This document shows, piece by piece, positions 5,388 to 9,998 of a stretch of 9,998 nucleotides of DNA. Each line of letters begins with the position of its first letter. Positions within the stretch are counted from its first letter, which is position 1. The notes beneath the pieces were generated by a model. That model was not told the DNA's origin. It did not search any database and worked only from the letters and a program-made list of their open reading frames with translations. The stretch covers positions 1 to 9,998 of the forward strand of contig JAJZRZ010000045.1 in NCBI GenBank assembly GCA_021850085.1, written 5' to 3'. The DNA comes from Actinomycetes bacterium (GTDB lineage: Bacteria; Actinomycetota; Coriobacteriia; Anaerosomatales; Anaerosomataceae). The translations under genes and the position numbers were made by a program.

Positions 5388-5573
5388 GTGGCTAAGAAGT
5401 CGATGATCGCCAAGGCCAAGCGTACGCCGAAGTACGCTGTCCGCGCGGTCAACCGCTGCAACCGCTGCGGTCGGCCCCGGGCGTTCTACCGCCAGTTCGG
5501 CCTGTGCCGGGTGTGCGTGCGTGAACTGGCGAGCCGCGGCGAGCTGCCCGGTGTCCGCAAGGCAAGCTGGTAG
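5388..5573 (+). CDS. rpsZ: 30S ribosomal protein S14, zinc-binding type Z
   Basis: S14 belongs to the 30S head and is needed for late small-subunit assembly. The 61-residue product is the short type Z form with two CxxC pairs, C24-N-R-C27 and C40-R-V-C43, expected to bind one zinc. The zinc-free alternative form is longer and lacks these cysteines. Other consensus parts are MAKKSMIAKAKR, YAVRAVNRCNRCGRPRAFYRQFGLCRVCVRELA and the end GELPGVRKASW. The start is GTG 5388, 9 nt after AAGGAGGT (5371–5378), the best ribosome binding site in the window together with that of rpsH. Type Z S14 in the spc operon is typical of Gram-positive lineages and many other phyla. Confidence 0.97.
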   Translation: MAKKSMIAKAKRTPKYAVRAVNRCNRCGRPRAFYRQFGLCRVCVRELASRGELPGVRKASW

Positions 5574-5675
5574 GCCGAAGGACTGCGGGCGGTCGGGCTC
5601 GTAAGGCGCGCCGGTCACGGGCCGGGGCGAACCGCCGAGCACGGACGATCCGGATCATAGGAGGTATTAGAGACA
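5574..5675 (+). promoter_or_regulatory. rpsZ–rpsH spacer with possible stem-loop and consensus ribosome binding site
   Basis: This 102-bp non-coding gap contains GGCGGT (5588–5593) that can pair with ACCGCC (5631–5636) around a long GC-rich interior with CCGG palindromes. An alternative pairing is GCTCG (5597–5601) with CGAGC (5636–5640). The pairing is less clear-cut than in the other spacers. It ends in the consensus AGGAGGT (5659–5665), 10 nt before the rpsH ATG. I see no convincing promoter boxes. Confidence 0.3.
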
Positions 5676-6074
5676 ATGAGCATGACAGATCCCATCGCAG
5701 ACATGCTGACGCGTGTGCGCAACGCGAACAACGCGTTCCAGACGTCCACGTCGATGCCGTCGTCGAACAAGCTCGTCGCGATCGCGAAGATCATGAAGGG
5801 CGAGGGCTACATCGAGGACTTCGAGGTGGTGCCGGGCGAGCCGCAGGCCACCCTGACCATCACCCTCAAGTACGGCCCGAAGAAGCAGCGCACGATCACC
5901 GGCATTCGCCGGATCAGCAAGCCCGGCCTGCGGGTGTACGCGAAGAAAGACGAGTTGCCGCGGGTGCTCGGGGGTCTGGGCATCGCGGTCATCTCCACCT
6001 CGACCGGCGTCATGAGCGAGAAGCAGGCCCGCGCCGCTGGCGTCGGCGGCGAAGTCATCGCCTACATCTGGTAA
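5676..6074 (+). CDS. rpsH: 30S ribosomal protein S8
   Basis: S8 is a primary 16S rRNA-binding protein of the central domain; in E. coli it is the translational repressor of the spc operon. The 132-residue protein begins MSMTDPIADMLTRVRNAN, the family N-terminus. It contains MPSSNKLVAIAKIMKGEGYIEDFEV, the central LTITLKYG, the RRISKPGLRVYAKKDELPRVLGGLGIAVISTSTGVMSEKQAR signature (78–119) and the end GGEVIAYIW. ATG 5676 follows AGGAGGT. No S8-type repressor site, which in E. coli overlaps the rplN–rplE part, could be recognised by eye at rplE. Confidence 0.98.
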   Translation: MSMTDPIADMLTRVRNANNAFQTSTSMPSSNKLVAIAKIMKGEGYIEDFEVVPGEPQATLTITLKYGPKKQRTITGIRRISKPGLRVYAKKDELPRVLGGLGIAVISTSTGVMSEKQARAAGVGGEVIAYIW

Positions 6075-6101
6075 TCGGACCGGAGCGAAAGGAGCGAAGC
6101 C

Positions 6102-6638
6102 GTGTCCCGTATCGGCAAGCAGCCCATCCCGGTTCCGGCCGGAGTGGACGTACAGATCGACGGCATTGACGTCACCGTGAAGGGTCCGAAGGGCACCCTG
6201 TCCCAGTCGTTCAACGCCGACATCCATATCGCGCTCGAGGAGGGCGCGATCCACGTGCGCCGTCCGAGCGACGCGCGTCAACACCGCAGCCTCCACGGCC
6301 TCACGCGGACTCTCGTGGCCAACATGGTGACGGGTGTGTCCGAGGGCTTCCGCAAGGACATGGAGATCGTGGGCGTGGGCTATCGGGCGACGCTCAAGGG
6401 CAGCGACCTCGACCTGTCGCTCGGCCTGAGCCACCCCATGGTCGTCAAGGCCCCGGAGGGGATCACCTTCGAGGTGCCCGCGCCGAACCGCATCTCGGTC
6501 CTTGGCATCGACAAGCAGCGCGTCGGCCAGATCAGCGCCGAGATCCGTGGCATCCGCCCACCGGAGCCCTACAAAGGCAAGGGCATCCGCTATGCGGGCG
6601 AAGTGGTCCGTCGCAAGGCCGGAAAGGCCGCGAAGTAG
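6102..6638 (+). CDS. rplF: 50S ribosomal protein L6
   Basis: L6 lies near the factor-binding site at the base of the L7/L12 stalk and binds 23S rRNA domain VI. The 178-residue protein has the duplicated L6 fold: first half MSRIGKQPIPVPAGVDVQIDGIDVTVKGPKGTLS…, then HGLTRTLVANMVTGVSEGFRKDMEIVGVGYRATLKGSDLDLSLGLSHPM, and the highly conserved C-terminal RISVLGIDKQRVGQISAEIRGIRPPEPYKGKGIRYAGEVVRRKAGKAAK. The start is GTG 6102, 7 nt after AAAGGAG (6088–6094), and it gives the canonical MSRIGK N-terminus. Confidence 0.98.
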   Translation: MSRIGKQPIPVPAGVDVQIDGIDVTVKGPKGTLSQSFNADIHIALEEGAIHVRRPSDARQHRSLHGLTRTLVANMVTGVSEGFRKDMEIVGVGYRATLKGSDLDLSLGLSHPMVVKAPEGITFEVPAPNRISVLGIDKQRVGQISAEIRGIRPPEPYKGKGIRYAGEVVRRKAGKAAK

Positions 6639-6650
6639 TCACCGAGGATG

Positions 6651-6664
6651 CGCCCGTCCGGGCG
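6651..6664 (+). promoter_or_regulatory. Small GC hairpin in the rplF–rplR gap
   Basis: CGCCC (6651–6655) and GGGCG (6660–6664) form a 5-bp stem with a GTCC loop in the 52-bp gap, 12 nt after the rplF stop. Downstream purine-rich stretches GAAGGAG (6671–6677) and GAGGGA (6680–6685) are the candidate ribosome binding sites for rplR. In such GC-rich sequence a stem this short may be due to chance. Confidence 0.25.
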
Positions 6665-6690
6665 TGAGATGAAGGAGTCGAGGGACGATC

Positions 6691-7059
6691 ATGGATAAGC
6701 CGAAAGCGAAGGCTGCAGGTCTCGCCCGCCGCCAGCGCCGCGTCCGCGGGAAGGTGAGCGGCACCGCCGAGCGCCCCCGTCTGCGTGTCACCCGCACCGC
6801 CATGCACATCTACGCACAGCTCATCGACGATGTCGCTGGCACCACGCTGGCAGCCGCCTCGTCGATCGATTCGGAGTTGCGTCCGACGCTCGCGTCCGGT
6901 GCCAACGCTGACGCCGCCAGGGCTGTCGGTGTCGCCGTCGGCAAGCGCGCGCTCGAGGCCGGGATCACCGAGGTCGTCTTCGACCGCGGGGGCCGGCTCT
7001 ACCATGGCCGTGTGGCCGCTCTCGCCGAGGGCGCGCGCGAAGCCGGCCTGAAGCTCTAA
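6691..7059 (+). CDS. rplR: 50S ribosomal protein L18
   Basis: L18 binds 5S rRNA together with L5 in the central protuberance. The 122-residue product has the expected basic N-terminal region (ARRQRRVRGKVSGTAERPRLRV, 12–33), then HIYAQLIDDVAGTTLAAASS and the C-terminal signature of ITEVVFDRGGRLYHGRVAALAEGAREAGLKL. ATG 6691 lies shortly after GAGGGA. There is a 21-nt gap to rpsE. Nothing is unusual in length or motif. Confidence 0.97.
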   Translation: MDKPKAKAAGLARRQRRVRGKVSGTAERPRLRVTRTAMHIYAQLIDDVAGTTLAAASSIDSELRPTLASGANADAARAVGVAVGKRALEAGITEVVFDRGGRLYHGRVAALAEGAREAGLKL

Positions 7060-7080
7060 AGAGACGAGGAGGATCCAGTA

Positions 7081-7593
7081 ATGGCATACGACAGCAGCGC
7101 TCAGGTCTCGGAGATACAGGAGCGCGTCGTCTACATCAACCGCGTGGCCAAGGTCGTCAAAGGCGGCCGCCGCTTCTCATTGACCGCGCTCGTGGTCGTG
7201 GGCGACGGCAACGGCCGCGTCGGCGTCGGCATGGGCAAGGCTGCCGAGGTGCCGATCGCGATAAAGAAGGGCATCGAGGACGCGAAGAAGAACATGTTCA
7301 CGTTCCCGCTCGCCGGCACCACCATCCCGCACGCAGTCACCGGCGAGTACGGCGCGGGCAAGGTGCTGCTGAAGCCAGCGGCCCCCGGCGCCGGCGTCAT
7401 CGCAGGCGGACCGGTCCGTGCCCTGCTGGAGCTGGGCGGCGTGAAGGATGTGCTGTCGAAGTCACTCGGCACGAGCAACGCCCTCAACATCGTGAAGGCG
7501 GCCGCCGAGGGTCTGAGAGAACTGAAGAGCCCGGCCGAGGTCGCCCGCAGCCGCGGCAAGTCGGTCGGTGCGATCTACGGTTCGGAGGGTTAG
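7081..7593 (+). CDS. rpsE: 30S ribosomal protein S5
   Basis: S5 works at the mRNA entry channel with S3 and S4 and affects decoding accuracy. The protein is 170 residues. It has the double-stranded-RNA-binding-like N-terminal domain with ERVVYINRVAKVVKGGRRFSLTALVVVGDGNGRVGVGMGKAAEVPIAIKKG (14–64), the region around KVVKGGRRF where spectinomycin-resistance changes are known in other bacteria (wild-type-looking here), then PHAVTGEYGAGKVLLKPAAPGAGVIAGGPVRALLELGGVKDVLSKSLGTSNALNIVKA and a short C-terminal tail. ATG 7081 follows GAGGAGGA (7066–7073). Confidence 0.98.
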   Translation: MAYDSSAQVSEIQERVVYINRVAKVVKGGRRFSLTALVVVGDGNGRVGVGMGKAAEVPIAIKKGIEDAKKNMFTFPLAGTTIPHAVTGEYGAGKVLLKPAAPGAGVIAGGPVRALLELGGVKDVLSKSLGTSNALNIVKAAAEGLRELKSPAEVARSRGKSVGAIYGSEG

Positions 7594-7600
7594 ATCAACA

Positions 7601-7780
7601 ATGACAAAGCTCAAGATCACGCAGGTGCGCAGCGCGATCGGTCTGCCGAAGGACCAAAAGGCGACCGTGAGGGCCCTCGGCCTGAAGCGGATGAACGACA
7701 CGGTCGAGCAAGACGACACCCCCGCGATCCGCGGGATGGTGTTCAAGATCAAGCACCTCGTCCGCGTGGATGAGGTCTAG
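7601..7780 (+). CDS. rpmD: 50S ribosomal protein L30
   Basis: L30 is a small large-subunit protein that binds 23S rRNA and is missing from several bacterial lineages. The 59-residue product starts MTKLKITQVRSAIGLPKDQ and has LGLKRMNDTVEQDDTPAIRGMVFKIKHLVRVDEV; the LGL-R-n–V…D-pairGM…HLV pattern is the family signature. ATG 7601 is 7 nt after the rpsE stop. The ribosome binding site GGAGG (7584–7588) lies in the end of rpsE at a longish 12-nt spacing, so coupling to rpsE is likely. The in-frame extension up to 7568 overlaps rpsE and has no homology. Confidence 0.96.
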   Translation: MTKLKITQVRSAIGLPKDQKATVRALGLKRMNDTVEQDDTPAIRGMVFKIKHLVRVDEV

Positions 7781-7809
7781 GCCGCGGAGCCTGGAGACGA
7801 TACGAGTCA

Positions 7810-7850
7810 GCCGGCGGCGAGCAGCCGGCGCCTACGGGCATGAGTGCCCG
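7810..7850 (+). promoter_or_regulatory. Two stem-loops in the rpmD–rplO spacer
   Basis: Within the 94-bp gap, GCCGGC (7810–7815) can pair with GCCGGC (7824–7829) over an 8-nt loop, and CGGGCA (7835–7840) with TGCCCG (7845–7850) over the tetraloop TGAG. They precede the rplO ribosome binding site AAGGAG (7863–7868). There is no T-tract. The position just before the binding site is like that of the hairpins ahead of rplB, rplN, rplE and rpsZ. Confidence 0.4.
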
Positions 7851-7874
7851 GGGACAAGCGAAAAGGAGCATCAG

Positions 7875-8321
7875 ATGCAGTTGCACGATCTCTTCCCGGC
7901 GCCGGGATCCAGCAAGCACCGCAAACGGATCGGACGCGGCAACGGCAGCGGGCACGGTTCGACCGCCGGTCGCGGTGACAAGGGGCAGAACTCCCGCGCT
8001 GGCGGCGGCAAGGGCCCCGGTTTCGAGGGCGGCCAGAACCCGATCCACATGCGCATGCCGAAGCTCGGGGGATTCAAGAACAGGGGCCGCGTGGAGTACG
8101 CGGTCGTCAACGTCGGCCGCCTCGATGAGCTGTTCGCCGCAGGCGAGACCGTGGATGTGGACAGCCTGTTCGCCAAAGGTGTGATCAAGGCGAAGACGGT
8201 TCCCGTCAAGGTTCTCGGCGACGGAGATATAACCAAGGCGCTCACCGTGAAGATCGACAAGGTGTCGGCACCCGCGCGGGCCAAGGTGGAAGCGGCTGGA
8301 GGGACGGTCGATCTGTCGTGA
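7875..8321 (+). CDS. rplO: 50S ribosomal protein L15
   Basis: L15 is a late-assembly protein that reaches deep into the 23S rRNA core. The 148-residue product begins MQLHDLFPAPGSSKHRKRIGRGNGSGHGSTAGRGDKGQNSRAGGG, the Gly/Arg-rich extended region typical of L15, followed by PGFEGGQNPIHMRMPKLGGFKNRG (48–71) and a globular C-terminal half, VEYAVVNVGRLDELFAAGETVDVDSL…VPVKVLGDGDITKALTVKIDKVSAPARAKVEAAGGTV. ATG 7875 lies 6 nt after AAGGAG. The stop TGA overlaps the secY GTG start in a GTGA overlap of 4 nt. Confidence 0.97.
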   Translation: MQLHDLFPAPGSSKHRKRIGRGNGSGHGSTAGRGDKGQNSRAGGGKGPGFEGGQNPIHMRMPKLGGFKNRGRVEYAVVNVGRLDELFAAGETVDVDSLFAKGVIKAKTVPVKVLGDGDITKALTVKIDKVSAPARAKVEAAGGTVDLS

Positions 8322-9580
8322 TCGAGGCCATCAGGACCGCTCTGCGCATCCCTGATCTTCGCAAGAAGATCCTTTTCACGCTCGCGATCATCGCCGTCTA
8401 CCGCGTCGGCGCGCACATCCCTGTGCCGGGCGTGAACCCTTCCGACGTGAAGGACCTCGTCACCGGTGCGGGAACCGCGCTCGGTCTGCTCAACCTCTTC
8501 GCCGGCGGCGCGCTCGAGAACTTTGCGATCTTCGCGCTCGGCATCATGCCGTACATCACCGCGACGATCATCATGCAGCTGCTCCAAGCTGTGGTTCCGA
8601 CCATCGAGCGGTGGTCGAAGGAAGGCGAAGCCGGTCAGCGCAAGATCACTCAGACCGCCCGCTACATGACCCTCGTGATCGCGCTGATGGAATCATTCGG
8701 CCTGCTGACCGTCTTTCAGGCCCCGGCTTCGGCAGGCGGTCTGGGCGTCGACTTCGACCTGCTGACCGAGATAGTCATCGTGATCTCGCTGATCGCGGGC
8801 ACGGCGGCCGTCATGTGGATGGGCGAGCTGATCACGCAGCGCGGGATCGGCAACGGGATGTCACTGCTCATCTTTGCGAGCATCGTCTCGCGGTTCCCGC
8901 AGACCATCATCGCGTCGTTTCGGGTCAACGCCTGGCTGATGATCCTCATGCTGGCCATCGCGTTGTTCGTGGTGGCGGCGGTAGTCTTCATAGAACGTGG
9001 TCAGCGCCGCATCCCCGTCCAGTACGCCAAGCGTGTTGTCGGCCGGCGCGTGTACGGAGGCGTGGGAACGTACATCCCGCTCAAGGTCAACGGCGCCAAC
9101 GTCATCCCGATCATCTTCGCGTCCTCACTGCTGCTGTTCCCGACGACGATCGCGCGCTTCTTCACCGATGTGGCTTGGCTTCAGCGCTTCGCCACCGCGA
9201 TGTCGGCGGGGTGGATGCACATAACGCTGTACGCGATCCTCATCGTCTTCTTCGCGTACTTTTATACGGCGCTCGTGTTCAACCCCATCGAGACGTCGGA
9301 CAACCTGCGCAAGAACGGCGGGTTCATTCCGGGCGTGCGTCCCGGCCGGCCCACCGCACAGTACATCGCGGACGTCCTGAACCGCATCACGTTGCCGGGC
9401 GCGCTGTTCCTTGCCGCGATCGCCGTTGCGCCGCAGATGGTGTTCCAGCAGACCGGCGACCCTCTCGTGCAGGCCTTCGGCGGGACATCCATCCTGATCA
9501 TGGTGGGTGTGGCGCTCGAGACGATGCGTCAGCTGGAGAGTCAGCTGCAGATGCGTCATTACGACGGTTTCTTCAAGTAG
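8318..9580 (+). CDS. secY: Protein translocase subunit SecY
   Basis: SecY is the channel subunit of the SecYEG translocase in the cytoplasmic membrane; it passes unfolded preproteins (with SecA) and inserts membrane proteins (with SRP/FtsY). The 420-residue protein shows ten hydrophobic segments at about residues 17–36, 65–90, 113–133, 146–169, 177–200, 205–226, 258–280, 298–322, 357–376 and 388–402. The plug and TM2 region reads LLNLFAGGALENFAIFALGIMPYITATIIMQL. Cytoplasmic loop C4 has IERGQRRIPVQYAKR (225–239), and loop C5 has LRKNGGFIPGVRPGRPTAQYI (330–350) with the conserved RPG arginine that contacts SecA/SRP partners. The GTG start overlaps the rplO stop and aligns with other SecY N-termini (…RIPDLRKKILFTL). 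The nearest GGAGGG is 14 nt upstream, so coupled translation is likely. Confidence 0.98.
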   Translation: MIEAIRTALRIPDLRKKILFTLAIIAVYRVGAHIPVPGVNPSDVKDLVTGAGTALGLLNLFAGGALENFAIFALGIMPYITATIIMQLLQAVVPTIERWSKEGEAGQRKITQTARYMTLVIALMESFGLLTVFQAPASAGGLGVDFDLLTEIVIVISLIAGTAAVMWMGELITQRGIGNGMSLLIFASIVSRFPQTIIASFRVNAWLMILMLAIALFVVAAVVFIERGQRRIPVQYAKRVVGRRVYGGVGTYIPLKVNGANVIPIIFASSLLLFPTTIARFFTDVAWLQRFATAMSAGWMHITLYAILIVFFAYFYTALVFNPIETSDNLRKNGGFIPGVRPGRPTAQYIADVLNRITLPGALFLAAIAVAPQMVFQQTGDPLVQAFGGTSILIMVGVALETMRQLESQLQMRHYDGFFK

Positions 9581-9583
9581 AAG

Positions 9584-9651
9584 CGGGCGCACGCGCCCGA
9601 TCAGGATCGTGTGAACGCCCCGGTGCCGGAAGAGCGACCCGGCACCGGGGC
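9584..9651 (+). terminator. Tandem stem-loops between secY and adk (terminator-like, no T-tract)
   Basis: Two hairpins fill most of the 94-bp gap. The first is CGGGCG (9584–9589) with CGCCCG (9594–9599), loop CACG, four bases after the secY stop. The second is a perfect 13-bp stem, GCCCCGGTGCCGG (9617–9629) with CCGGCACCGGGGC (9639–9651), loop of 9 nt. The sequence after it is ATTGATGCAAC, so the U-run of a canonical intrinsic terminator is absent. In GC-rich bacteria strong stems without a U-run have been proposed as terminators, but this could equally be an attenuator that lowers adk expression relative to the ribosomal genes, or an mRNA 3'-end stabiliser. The ribosome binding site AGGAGGGG (9663–9670) of adk follows. 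Confidence 0.5.
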
Positions 9652-9674
9652 ATTGATGCAACAGGAGGGGACGG

Positions 9675-9998
9675 ATGAACGTGATGCTTCTGGGCGCTCC
9701 CGGCGCCGGCAAGGGGACTCAGGCTGCCCGCATCGTGGAAGATTTCGGTTTGCTGCACCTGTCCACGGGGGACATCTTGCGCGCTGCTGTGACGGACAAG
9801 ACCCCGCTCGGCCTGGAGGCCAAACGCCACATGGATGAAGGCGGCCTCGTGCCAGACGATGTCGTCATCGGGCTGGTGGAGGAGCGCATCACGCAGCGAG
9901 ACGCCCTCGAGCGAGGCGTGCTCTTCGACGGGTTCCCGCGCACCATCCCGCAGGCCGATGCGCTCGGTGACGCGCTCGCCTCGGCGGGACTCACGCTC
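9675..9998 (+). CDS. adk: Adenylate kinase, 5' part (runs off the window)
   Basis: Adenylate kinase interconverts ATP + AMP and 2 ADP in the cytoplasm and is essential for nucleotide homeostasis. The first 108 codons are present and still open at the window end. They contain the P-loop GAPGAGKGT (residues 7–15) with Lys13, the AMP-binding helix start STGDILRAA (30–38) with Arg36, the EGGLVPDDVVIGLVEERI segment (55–72), and DGFPRT (85–90) with Arg89. These positions match the family closely. The LID domain, including any CxxC zinc-type motif, would come after the visible end. ATG 9675 follows AGGAGG (9663–9668) by 6 nt. The location after secY is the standard place in Gram-positive spc operons. 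Confidence 0.97.
   Translation, partial: MNVMLLGAPGAGKGTQAARIVEDFGLLHLSTGDILRAAVTDKTPLGLEAKRHMDEGGLVPDDVVIGLVEERITQRDALERGVLFDGFPRTIPQADALGDALASAGLTL

Noticed and set aside
8611..9678. Second + strand open frame (about 355 codons) inside secY
   Set aside because: It is out of frame within secY. The product is Arg/His/Asp-rich, without hydrophobic segments or known motifs, and is a GC-driven shadow.
1..9998. CRISPR array, tRNA or rRNA genes, insertion sequences, phage genes or a hidden novel gene system
   Set aside because: No spaced direct repeats, tRNA-like cloverleafs, transposase motifs or unexplained coding stretches were seen. Nearly all bases belong to conserved housekeeping genes, and the longest non-coding gap is 142 bp.

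Overview
The window is the downstream part of a bacterial S10–spc ribosomal protein operon, entirely on the + strand. The order is rplD(3' end)-rplW-rplB-rpsS-rplV-rpsC-rplP-rpmC-rpsQ-rplN-rplX-rplE-rpsZ-rpsH-rplF-rplR-rpsE-rpmD-rplO-secY-adk(5' part). The GC-rich coding sequence, strong third-position G/C bias, four-cysteine (type Z) S14, four-cysteine L24, presence of L30 and the secY-adk tail all fit an Actinomycetota-like bacterium. I lean towards a Coriobacteriia-type anaerobe because S17 and L22 are short and unlike those of Streptomyces or Mycobacterium. This placement is inference and should be tested with a concatenated ribosomal protein tree.

Layout. Positions 1–353 carry one open frame whose start reads as glutamate dehydrogenase and whose remainder is the C-terminal half of L4. 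This is a chimeric junction, most probably an assembly artefact at a contig edge. Positions 353–637 hold rplW. Positions 638–779 are a hairpin-rich spacer. Positions 780–3895 are a tightly packed S10 block from rplB to rpsQ, with several 1-nt overlaps or abutting stop and start codons. Positions 3896–3991 hold a two-hairpin spacer that separates the S10-type block from the spc-type block (rplN to rplO, 3992–8321). secY follows with a 4-nt overlap. A 94-bp spacer with a perfect 13-bp stem-loop then precedes adk, which runs off the window end.

Function. The ribosomal genes supply large- and small-subunit proteins in roughly stoichiometric amounts. secY encodes the core of the protein export channel and adk the AMP/ADP/ATP equilibrating kinase. 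Both are classical companions of the spc operon.

The gene content is ordinary and I found no hidden novel system. The points that merit a second look are the gdh–rplD chimera, the structured rplW–rplB spacer, the palindromic rpsQ–rplN spacer with internal direct repeats (possibly a dispersed repeat), the strong secY–adk hairpin without a T-tract, and the recurrence of hairpins in front of ribosome binding sites along the operon.
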